DNA of 20,991 nt from an uncultured Bacteroidota bacterium (GTDB lineage: Bacteria; Bacteroidota; Bacteroidia; Bacteroidales; CAIWKO01). A program made the translations under genes and the position numbers. Shown in pieces: positions 6,777 to 13,755 of the stretch (position 1 is its first letter; each line of letters begins with the position of its first letter). Under the pieces are notes generated by a model. It was not told where the DNA came from, searched no databases, and saw only the letters and a list, made by a program, of their open reading frames with translations. The DNA lies in NCBI GenBank assembly GCA_937934705.1, contig CALGYY010000062.1:1-20991 (forward strand), given 5' to 3'.

Positions 6777-8827
6777 GTTCTTTTCTTGTACATGGATTCC
6801 GGAATATGACGCAGCACAAACATCATCAGTTTCCATTTCGCGCTGCTGTAAACCACATCCTTTCCTTTCACCATTGCCTTATAAATCCGCGAGGCCATCT
6901 GTTCAGGCGACAAGGTCATGTCATGCGGAAGATCCAGATGGGCAATCATGGGCGTGCGGACATACCCCGGCTTCACGGTCATCACCCGTACCTGGTCGTG
7001 AAACAAAAGATTCCGCAATCCGTCGAGATAGGCGGTAAATCCGGCTTTGGCAGCACTGTAGATAAGGTTTTTGGATTTGCCTCTTTCCCCGGCGACGGAG
7101 GAAATACCGACGATAGTACCCGAGCGTCGTTTCCGGAAGGCGTCAGCAAAGACCTGCAGGAATCGCACGGAAGCATTGAAGTTGATGTTCATGATGCGCT
7201 CTGCTTCAGATTCATTGATGAGTGAAAGCAGGTGATTGCCGAGAAAACCAGGGGTGAACACCAGCACTTCGGGAAGTCCGCCGGCCTCACGGATCAGGTT
7301 CTCCGCGCTCCCGGGAGAACAGATATCGAGGGTATGAACCCTCACGGGGTCCGCACCGGCAGATTCCATGGATTCCCTGAGTTGAGTAAGTTCAGCGGTT
7401 CTGCGCGCAGCGATCAGCACGCTCCAGCCGCGACCGGCAAATTCACGGCTGAGGGCCTCCCCTATTCCACTGCTGGCGCCAATAATCCAAACGGTTTTCT
7501 TCATATCAGGAGGGTTAAAATTCAGTCCCAGGCGCTGTGACAGCCCTGAAACGAAATATGCCGATTGTGTTTTTCCGGGATAAGATCTCTGAAAGAAATC
7601 CCTTCCCATGCGTGCATCCTTGGCCAGGTAAAGCCTGCCACCGGCGCCTTCTACGATCTGATCAAGCCGGTTCAGAAATTCCGGTAAACCTTTTCTTCTG
7701 CGGAGATCCATCGCCAGGGTCACCCCCTCGCGCGGAAAGCTCATCTGAGCATCAGGGTTGGCGGAACCGAAAACCTTAAGCACAGCCAGGAAGGAGGCCT
7801 GGCGGTGCAGGCGGCATTGCTGAAGAATTTCATGCAGTGCCTCTGTCCCGGCCGGATCTGAAGGCAGAAGACACTGGTACTGGAGAAATCCTTTGGTTCC
7901 GTACAGGCGGTTCCAGTTGCGGATGCCGTCGAGCGGAAAGAAGAACCGGTTCAGGTGCTGATATTGCGCTCCGCTGTCTTTATGCCTTGCATAATAGAAA
8001 GCATTAAACAGCCGGATGCTGAGATGATTCAGAATAAAAGAAGGCAAGGGAAAAGGAATGTTCAGAACCGCTTTCTTCCCGGGCTTCAGTGTGACTTTTT
8101 TTCCCTGCTTTTCCAGTTCCGCCCGCGTGGCATGCTCACCGAGCAGGAGGACGCCTCGTCCGCTGTACTTCCCGCTGCCAAGGGTATCAATCCAGGCGAC
8201 ACTGTAGGTCGTAGCGCGATGTTCAGCAAAAGCCGCCAGCAATGCTTCTGTATCAGGAAGCCGGATGCTTCGTGTGCGTATTCTATCCGTCTCCACCGGG
8301 CGTATCCTCAAGCCTGCCCGGATGATCAGTCCGCTGATTCCCATCCCGCCGCAACAGGCATTGAAGCCTTCCCTGTTCTCTTCACGCGAACAGCGCTGTA
8401 CCCTTCCCATTTCATCCATCAGGTCGAGATATATCACATGACAGCAGAAACTTCCGGCAACATGGTGATTCTTACCATGGACATCCGCGGCGATGGCACC
8501 ACCCAGGGTTATATCGGCAGTTCCCGGGACCACCGGAAGGAAAAAGCCCCGGGGAAGCAGGTAGCGGATCAGTTGTGAGAGCGTGCAGCCGGCCTCCGCT
8601 TCAATGCGGTACTGTGCGGCATCAAGGGCAAGTATGCGGTTCATTCCCCGCATATCCGCGACAAAAGATCCCAGGGAAGCATCTCCGTAAGAGCGACCAC
8701 AGCCACGCGCAATGAGAAAAGAAGATGAGCGAATAAGATCGCGGCATTCTTCTTCACTCCCGGGTTGATCTATCCCTGCCTTGACACGTGGCCAAAGGTT
8801 CCAGTTATGAATGCGCTTCATTCTCAT
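6761..8827 (-). CDS. DprE1-DprE2 fusion: FAD oxidase plus SDR reductase for polyprenyl-phospho-ribose 2'-epimerisation
   Basis: 688 residues with two complete enzymes in one frame. Residues 1-436 are a DprE1-type FAD oxidase: RGCGRSYGD (41-49), VPGTADITLGGAIAADVHGKNHH (100-122, with the flavin-linking-type His117) and GGRLYLAKDAR (397-407, Lys403). Residues 442-688 are a DprE2-type SDR: GASSGIG nucleotide loop (450-456) and Ser577-Tyr590-Lys594 in the SSVAG and YSAAK motifs. Together they oxidise and then reduce C2 of polyprenyl-phosphoryl-ribose to give the arabinose form. In mycobacteria these are separate adjacent genes. The linker is only about five residues (NFNPP) before the Met442 that would start a free-standing DprE2. 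The position of mycobacterial DprE1 Cys387 aligns by eye with Ala372. The fusion could be natural or caused by a single-base error near 7514-7520. Confidence 0.9.
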   Translation of the reverse strand: MRMKRIHNWNLWPRVKAGIDQPGSEEECRDLIRSSSFLIARGCGRSYGDASLGSFVADMRGMNRILALDAAQYRIEAEAGCTLSQLIRYLLPRGFFLPVVPGTADITLGGAIAADVHGKNHHVAGSFCCHVIYLDLMDEMGRVQRCSREENREGFNACCGGMGISGLIIRAGLRIRPVETDRIRTRSIRLPDTEALLAAFAEHRATTYSVAWIDTLGSGKYSGRGVLLLGEHATRAELEKQGKKVTLKPGKKAVLNIPFPLPSFILNHLSIRLFNAFYYARHKDSGAQYQHLNRFFFPLDGIRNWNRLYGTKGFLQYQCLLPSDPAGTEALHEILQQCRLHRQASFLAVLKVFGSANPDAQMSFPREGVTLAMDLRRRKGLPEFLNRLDQIVEGAGGRLYLAKDARMGRDFFQRSYPGKTQSAYFVSGLSQRLGLNFNPPDMKKTVWIIGASSGIGEALSREFAGRGWSVLIAARRTAELTQLRESMESAGADPVRVHTLDICSPGSAENLIREAGGLPEVLVFTPGFLGNHLLSLINESEAERIMNINFNASVRFLQVFADAFRKRRSGTIVGISSVAGERGKSKNLIYSAAKAGFTAYLDGLRNLLFHDQVRVMTVKPGYVRTPMIAHLDLPHDMTLSPEQMASRIYKAMVKGKDVVYSSAKWKLMMFVLRHIPESMYKKRTWKSR

Positions 8828-8908
8828 GCCTGCACAAGCATCAAAAACGGGGGCAAGTTAACAAAAATCAGGGGTATGGTTTAATGGCAGTATGGTCTTC
8901 ATTCGGGC

Positions 8909-9784
8909 TCACCACCCTTCTCCGGTATGAAACCACCATTGCAGGGCGATCCACAACAGCAGGGGAATCCCGATCCAGAGGTTTCGTGCAAGCAATCGTA
9001 CAGGAGAACCGAGACCATGACTTTTCAGGAACGACTTTGCATAGGCAGCCAGGGCGGTCCAGACCGGCAGAGCCGAAAGGAAATAATACTCCCGGTGGTG
9101 ACTTACGCTGACGGCAGGGTCAAGGGTATAGACCAGGTAGAGCAGGGCCGTCAGGGGAATGCAGATAAACATGAGAATTTTTAAAAAGCGCAGGCTGTAA
9201 TCCGGACGTTTATGCTGCTCGTGATCAGTTCCGATAAGGGCAAGGTCATCCCTGCGTTTGCCGATGCTTATGATGAAAGACAAGAGGGCTGTCATCATCA
9301 GAATCCAGTTTGAGACCGGGACTTCAGCGGTATATCCCCCGGCGTAAACCCGAAGCAGATAGCCCAGGGCGATGATGATGAGGTCGATAAGAAGTATTTT
9401 TTTCAGGATGAGGGAGTAGAAGATATTCTGGAAAACATAGATTCCCAGGATGAGCATGATGACGGGATCTGTCAGACCCGCGAGGAGCATTCCGACCGCC
9501 AGCAGAAGCAATGACAGGAGGACAGCCGTCCGCGGGCTGATCGTAACCGCGGCCAGGGGTCTTCTGGCTTTTATTGGATGACGGCGGTCCTGACCGCGGT
9601 CGAGGAGGTCGTTGAAGATGTATACGGCTGAGGCGCAGGCACAGAAGGCGGCAAAGAGGATCAGGAGAGGCGGCCAGGCTGAAAGCTCTCCGGCGCCTCC
9701 GGCGAAGACCAGGGGTGCGAATACCAGGAGGTTTTTCAGTGCGTCGGCCGGGCGCAGCAGGCGGAGGATTTCGCGCAGGATCAT
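8909..9784 (-). CDS. UbiA-family polyprenyl-phosphate phosphoribosyltransferase (DPPR synthase-like)
   Basis: 291 residues, about eight or nine membrane helices. The first Asp-rich motif, NDLLDRGQDRRHPIKARRP (58-76), has the HPxKxxRP extension typical of decaprenyl-phosphate phosphoribosyltransferases rather than quinone prenyltransferases. The second conserved region includes YSLILKKILLIDLIIIALGY followed by LRVYAGG, then SNWILM and GKRRDDL. The expected reaction transfers phosphoribose from PRPP to polyprenyl phosphate at the inner membrane. I chose the ATG at 9784, which begins the MILREILRLLRPADALKN core; an upstream in-frame extension to 9823 runs through a promoter-like box. It is the first gene of the lipid-linked pentose set, 81 bp ahead of the DprE1-DprE2 gene. 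Confidence 0.92.
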   Translation of the reverse strand: MILREILRLLRPADALKNLLVFAPLVFAGGAGELSAWPPLLILFAAFCACASAVYIFNDLLDRGQDRRHPIKARRPLAAVTISPRTAVLLSLLLLAVGMLLAGLTDPVIMLILGIYVFQNIFYSLILKKILLIDLIIIALGYLLRVYAGGYTAEVPVSNWILMMTALLSFIISIGKRRDDLALIGTDHEQHKRPDYSLRFLKILMFICIPLTALLYLVYTLDPAVSVSHHREYYFLSALPVWTALAAYAKSFLKSHGLGSPVRLLARNLWIGIPLLLWIALQWWFHTGEGW

Positions 9785-9787
9785 GAG

Positions 9788-9795
9788 CAAAGATA
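9788..9795 (-). promoter_or_regulatory. Possible -7 box ahead of the UbiA gene
   Basis: The minus strand reads TATCTTTG, an exact TAnnTTTG match, only three bases before the chosen ATG. If used, the transcript would be almost leaderless. It lies downstream of the terminator of the preceding gene, where a new promoter is needed. No good -33 TTTG is seen, so this is weak evidence. Confidence 0.3.
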
Positions 9796-9835
9796 AACCG
9801 AAAAAGCATCCCTCACGGGACATTCCACCCGAGCA

Positions 9836-9881
9836 GGAAAAACAACTGCCCCGGAAGTTGAAATAATACTTCCGGGGCAGT
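9836..9881 (-). terminator. Rho-independent terminator of the 9925-11520 gene
   Basis: A perfect 14-bp stem (9845-9858 with 9868-9881, core CTGCCCCGGAAGT) encloses a 9-base loop. On the minus strand it is followed by TTGTTTTTCC, a T-rich tract. It lies 44 bases after the stop of the secreted protein gene. No T tract follows on the plus strand, so it acts for the minus-strand gene and separates it from the UbiA operon. Confidence 0.88.
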
Positions 9882-9924
9882 GCTGTGTCATCTTGCTGCT
9901 CAAAGAGGCAGAATTCCTGAAGAC

Positions 9925-11520
9925 TTACTCGCTTAACTTTGAGGTGCCGTAATAGAATTCCGGCAAACTCATCATTTTATACTTGAGTCCGGCCATTACA
10001 AATTCCTCATCGCCCATGTATTCCGTCATAGAGGGTAAACCGAAAATCTTGCTCTTCGTCGGGTCATTGACCACCCTGATCTTAATATCACCCGATGCAT
10101 GAATATTGGCAATCGCAGTCCCGAGCACGGTATGAGATCCGGCCAATACCAGTTTTCCCTTCGGACGCGTAACATTCAGGGGGTGATCACTGTAATGTAT
10201 GGTGACTACATCCCCCTCTTGTGACCATGACCAATCAAGCATATCTTCATAGCCTTCCTTCACCGAAACTTTCTTGGTTATCATTTTAAGCCATTGAATT
10301 TTTCCGGAAAAATCAAACTTGATAACAGAAAAGCTGTAGGCCTTATAGCTCGTCTTTTTAGCAGAACCATAATCTGATGAATAGGTAACAGTTACCTTCT
10401 CGCTGTTTTCCGAAACATAAAGAACACCGTCGCTGCATGTGGCTAAAAGGGAAGGCCAGGTCAGATTCAGAATCAGATATTTTCCTTGCAGAAATTCAGG
10501 ATACTGGTTATAAAAAGCAGGATTGAGTTCATAGGTTGTGGCCTTTGCCGGACTTTCCTGATTCAGGTCCTGCATCATGAAAAACAGAAGCCTGTTGTTG
10601 TTTTTTGTGAAAGATGGTATCAGGTTACCGATGCTGGAAGTCCCGGCAATATACACATCATTGTCTTCACCGTAGGACCATTCATACGCCGGACTCTCGT
10701 AAGGGAGTTCATATTTATAGACCGTCGGCTTTTGTCCTGCTTCTTTAAAATGAGCCATACTGAAGCGGGCCTTGCCGGCTTTATGCATATACCTTGAAAA
10801 CAGAAGCAAACTCCCGTTCGGTGTAATATCAGGTTGCAGCGAATTAATGATGGCATCCTCTCCGAATACGTTTTCAACAATGAAGGTTTCACTCATCGCA
10901 ATTTCACCGTCCTCACCGAAAACATATACAATGATCGAGTGATCCTTATCCGCTTTTTTGGAGCCCTGCTCGTCGCGGTATCCCCAAAGCAGGAGGTAAT
11001 CCTGGTCGGTGGATTTGAACACGGGAACTTCCACCTTGATGTTGGAATAATCATTATTCATAACCGCGCTCATGATATTTCCGGTTACGATCTGGTACTT
11101 GTATGAATTATCCAGCACATGCTGTTTAATGATCTGTCCCTCTTTATCGTAGAAGGTCATCGTATTGCCGTCTTTGGCGCCGGGTTTTGCGGAGGCTAAA
11201 TCCTTGATCCATAACATTTTTCCAAAACCACCCATTTCAAGAGTCTGGGGAACGGCTCCCTGAACTTTGGATTCACCCAAAAACTGCATCTCCTTGTTGT
11301 ACTTCAGGACTCTGGCTTCATTCACCGGTTTCATGAAGGCACCGACAGTGACACCGGCGACAAAGCCTTCTTCATCGGCTACCAATGCCCATAATTTATA
11401 ATCCGTTTTTCCTTTGTTTCCCTGGACCCATTTGACCGAACCCTGTGCGATCAATTGGCTGCTGATCAACACAAAAGCGAAAAGCAGTAAGAAGCCCTTT
11501 GCTGTGATGTTTGTTTTCAT
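9925..11520 (-). CDS. Secreted protein of unknown function, beta-rich
   Basis: 531 residues with a clear Sec signal peptide (KGFLLLFAFVLISSQLIAQ, cleavage near residue 26) and no lipobox cysteine. I do not recognise the family. The mature part alternates short hydrophobic strands with charged or aromatic turns (for example DYLLLWGYRDEQG, GSLLLFSRYMHKAGK, DVYIAGTSSIGN, GVLYVSENSEKV), which suggests a beta-propeller-like fold; this is inference. No T9SS tail is present: the C-terminus is YYGTSKLSE. A periplasmic or outer-surface location is likely. It is a single-gene unit: a strong terminator follows it, and a promoter-like box precedes it in the gap shared with the divergent RhuM gene. Confidence 0.85.
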   Translation of the reverse strand: MKTNITAKGFLLLFAFVLISSQLIAQGSVKWVQGNKGKTDYKLWALVADEEGFVAGVTVGAFMKPVNEARVLKYNKEMQFLGESKVQGAVPQTLEMGGFGKMLWIKDLASAKPGAKDGNTMTFYDKEGQIIKQHVLDNSYKYQIVTGNIMSAVMNNDYSNIKVEVPVFKSTDQDYLLLWGYRDEQGSKKADKDHSIIVYVFGEDGEIAMSETFIVENVFGEDAIINSLQPDITPNGSLLLFSRYMHKAGKARFSMAHFKEAGQKPTVYKYELPYESPAYEWSYGEDNDVYIAGTSSIGNLIPSFTKNNNRLLFFMMQDLNQESPAKATTYELNPAFYNQYPEFLQGKYLILNLTWPSLLATCSDGVLYVSENSEKVTVTYSSDYGSAKKTSYKAYSFSVIKFDFSGKIQWLKMITKKVSVKEGYEDMLDWSWSQEGDVVTIHYSDHPLNVTRPKGKLVLAGSHTVLGTAIANIHASGDIKIRVVNDPTKSKIFGLPSMTEYMGDEEFVMAGLKYKMMSLPEFYYGTSKLSE

Positions 11521-11565
11521 GCTTATTTAATGTTTGAATTGGTAATGTGGAATTTCTGCAACAAG

Positions 11566-11573
11566 CAAAAATA
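11566..11573 (-). promoter_or_regulatory. Probable -7 promoter box for the 9925-11520 gene
   Basis: The minus strand reads TATTTTTG, an exact TAnnTTTG match, 46 bases before the ATG, giving a leader of about 40 bases. No matching TTTG -33 element is evident at the usual spacing. Confidence 0.45.
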
Positions 11574-11644
11574 CAAATATTTCATATCAGATCAGGTTTT
11601 CTAAAACAGATTTGATTCAAGGGGCATAAAATCAGTCCAAAAGA

Positions 11645-11841
11645 ATGAACCTGATCAGTGTTCCGGACGGAGAAGGGATGTTCTCCGCAGGTGATAAGCC
11701 GGGAATGAGCAGGGTCCAATTCAAAAGGAGATCAACAAGCTTATTAAGACGCTGGATCGCTTAAGCTGAGAGGAGATGAGGAAGGCATTGTTTGGCAGCT
11801 TAACAGAACTTAGACGTCATTTATCAATAATGACTGATTGA
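11645..11841 (+). pseudogene. Small interrupted reading frame of unknown origin
   Basis: Within the 375-bp gap between the divergent genes, a helix-like frame from 11698 (IQKEINKLIKTLDRLS) stops at TGA 11767. It continues in the same frame after that stop as EEMRKALFGSLTELRRHLS and ends soon after. A second frame from the ATG at 11645 (NLISVPDGEG...) meets it. This looks like one decayed small gene, but I do not recognise it, and short chance frames cannot be excluded. Otherwise I see only a 7-bp-stem hairpin at 11668-11687 and a 6-bp inverted repeat at 11816-11834 in this gap. Confidence 0.25.
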
Positions 11842-11895
11842 TTCTGTCAGCGTTTCAAAATTTCCGTAATTTGTCTTGAAAACTGTCAATGACTT

Positions 11896-12936
11896 ATGAA
11901 AAAAAAACAAGCACCGGTTAAAGAAGGCTTCAATGAGATTTTGCTTTATAACACCCCCAATGGCAAAGTAAAAGTTGAAGTATATCTGCAGAATGAGACC
12001 ATTTGGCTTAGCCAGCAGAAAATTGCAGATTTGTTTGGTGTGCAGCGCCCTGCTGTCAGCAAACACTTGAAAAATATATTTGAGACGGGTGAATTGACAG
12101 AGGACGTGGTTAGTTCCATTTTGGAACATACCACTCAACATGGCGCTATTGAAGGAAAAACACAGGAAACAAAAGTAAAATATTACAATCTTGATGCAAT
12201 CATATCTGTAGGATACAGGGTAAACAGCAAACGTGCAACCGCCTTTCGTATCTGGGCCACCGAACGACTCAAAGAATACATCATCAAGGGCTTCACAATG
12301 GATGATGAGCGACTGAAGAATCCTGCTCATATTTTCGGTCAGGATTATTTCGAAGAGCAGCTTGCCAGGATTCGTGATATACGTTCCAGTGAACGACGTT
12401 TCTACCAGAAGATCACAGATATTTATTCACAGTGCAGCGCTGATTATGATGTAAACGACCAGATCACCAAAGATTTTTTTGCAAAAGTTCAGAACAAACT
12501 GCATTGGGCCATTACAGGGCAGACGGCGGCAGAGATTATTGCTTCAAGAGTTGACAGCACAAAGAAGAATATGGGACTGACAAGCTGGAAAAATGCGCCT
12601 CAGGGAAGCATTAGAAAATCGGATATCGGTATTGCCAAGAACTACCTTGACGAAAAAGAATTGGATGGACTGAACCGTATTGTTTCAATGTACCTCGACT
12701 TTGCTGAAAGTCAGGCCAACAAAGGTGTATTGATGTATATGAAAGATTGGGTAAAAAAACTCGACTCATTTTTACAGTTTAATGAAGTAGCTATACTCAG
12801 TCATCAGGGACAAGTAACACACGAAGTTGCTTTGGCACTGGCCGAAACCGAATTTGAAAAGTACCGGCATATCAAGGATAAAATGACAGAGTCTGATTTT
12901 GACCGGGAAATAAAAAAATACTTCAAAAAAAAATAG
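11896..12936 (+). CDS. RhuM-family protein (Virulence_RhuM)
   Basis: 346 residues, the usual length for the family. An N-terminal winged-helix-like segment (WLSQQKIADLFGVQRPAVSKHLKNIF, about 37-62) is followed by the signature region YYNLDAIISVGYRVNSKRATAFRIWATERLKEYIIKGF (about 96-133) that defines RhuM proteins. The C-terminal half is charged and helical. RhuM proteins are widespread in accessory islands and next to restriction or toxin-antitoxin genes; their biochemical role is not established. Here the gene stands alone between decayed sequences and is more AT-rich than the operon to its left, consistent with lateral acquisition. The start ATG precedes a lysine-rich N-terminus (MKKKQAPVK). 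No partner gene is visible within 700 bp downstream. Confidence 0.92.
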   Translation: MKKKQAPVKEGFNEILLYNTPNGKVKVEVYLQNETIWLSQQKIADLFGVQRPAVSKHLKNIFETGELTEDVVSSILEHTTQHGAIEGKTQETKVKYYNLDAIISVGYRVNSKRATAFRIWATERLKEYIIKGFTMDDERLKNPAHIFGQDYFEEQLARIRDIRSSERRFYQKITDIYSQCSADYDVNDQITKDFFAKVQNKLHWAITGQTAAEIIASRVDSTKKNMGLTSWKNAPQGSIRKSDIGIAKNYLDEKELDGLNRIVSMYLDFAESQANKGVLMYMKDWVKKLDSFLQFNEVAILSHQGQVTHEVALALAETEFEKYRHIKDKMTESDFDREIKKYFKKK

Positions 12937-12978
12937 CCTGATATCGAGAAATGCCAACCTCAATCACGGGTATGTACC

Positions 12979-13114
12979 CCGGGGCAAGCCCCGGCCCCTT
13001 ATTCTCCCGCCTGAGGCGGGAGGATTACTCGGCCTGCGGCCTCATGAGGTCGTTTCGCTTTTTGTTCGACTAGTATTTTCCCGAAGGGACGCCTTTGGCG
13101 CAATTCGCCTTCGG
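12979..13114. repeat. Cluster of short perfect palindromes downstream of the RhuM gene
   Basis: Five or six dyads sit in about 135 bases: CCGGGGC-AA-GCCCCGG (12979-12994), CTCCCGCC-TGA-GGCGGGAG (13004-13022), GGCC-TGC-GGCC (13031-13041), CCTCATGAGG (13040-13049), CGCC-TTT-GGCG (13090-13100), and CCGAAGG (13081-13087) pairing with CCTTCGG (13108-13114) around the previous one. A T-rich stretch (cgctttttgttcg) follows the third and fourth. They may serve as terminator hairpins for the RhuM gene or be a REP-like intergenic element. The dyads are seen directly; the function is inferred. Confidence 0.6.
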
Positions 13115-13310
13115 CTCATGAAAACACAGTCTCACGAATAAAAACTATCGCACAAAAAATCCGGAAAGAAAGATCATATTATATATGGTTCTAATCTGTA
13201 TTTCTTAAATCTAAAGTTTATCATTTAGGTTCACAACAAATATGTAGACATACATATACAGGAATTATAATTATTAATCCATGCGGGAAGAAAGGTGAAA
13301 TTGTATTGCA
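13115..13310. other. AT-rich intergenic stretch without recognisable gene
   Basis: No frame of convincing coding character, RNA gene or repeat was found in this AT-rich segment between the palindrome cluster and the propeller-gene fragment. Confidence 0.5.
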
Positions 13311-13321
13311 AGCTCCGGATC

Positions 13322-13569
13322 GCGTCAGGCAGGGATGTTATCAGCGGTGTTGGTGATGCACTTGCAGTACATGATTCCACATTTTTGCTGCAACTGAAAA
13401 CAGAGGGTATTTGTTGAAAGATCAGGAAAATGGCTGGATTCAGGTCAGTACAGGCATTCCCGGGCTAAGCATCCAGTATATGACAACCGATGGAAGATGT
13501 CTTTACTCAGGAAGATTTTCCAACGGGGTTTGGAGGCGGCTGCTGTCAGAAATGACTGGAGGAAAATGA
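13322..13569 (+). pseudogene. Frameshifted fragment of a BNR/Asp-box propeller gene
   Basis: One frame reads SGVGDALAVHDSTF up to a run of five Ts at 13382-13386. A shifted frame continues as FAATENRG, then ENGWIQVSTGIPG, then GRFSNGVWRRLLSEMTGG, and stops at 13567. The order DSTF...N-GW-Q-STG...NGVWRR matches the intact Asp-box protein at the right end of the window (IIDSTFYVASG; GGNGVWRRRLTDLG). Restoring one T joins the two frames. The fragment ends where the intact protein goes on to its T9SS tail, and no start or signal peptide is present. It is the relic of a paralogue, not a functional gene. Confidence 0.75.
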
Positions 13570-13755
13570 ATGCTGAGCAGTCAGTAAAAAGGCTGTTGTA
13601 TGCAGGTTTGCATCAAAGCCAAATCCAACAAACTTTTAGCTGATAGCTTGTAACACAGTGTTCAACTTACCCAATTCAATTCTTCGATATTTTCGTTGCC
13701 GATTGGTTTGTATTCACGATATTTGTCATGGAAAGCAACCCATTGTATCCCGGTC
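13570..13755 (+). other. Upstream region of the dikinase-like gene
   Basis: The segment contains no gene. An in-frame upstream extension to 13696 exists but lacks dikinase-like character. A small palindrome AACACAGTGTT lies near 13651-13661, and imperfect TAnnTTTG-like boxes (TTGGTTTG, GATATTTG) occur at about 13703-13728. Any of these could be the promoter; none is a full match. Confidence 0.3.

Noticed and set aside
7955..8578. 207-residue plus-strand open frame
   Set aside because: It lies fully antisense to the DprE1 domain, which has clear family motifs; the plus-strand frame is a shadow with no recognisable motif.
11816..11834. Operator-like inverted repeat GTCATT-N7-AATGAC upstream of RhuM
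   Set aside because: Only 6 bp per arm with no second copy; too weak to call a regulator site.
11824..12330. 168-residue minus-strand open frame over the RhuM gene
   Set aside because: Antisense to the RhuM signature region; Phe-rich composition is typical of a shadow of a Lys-rich gene.
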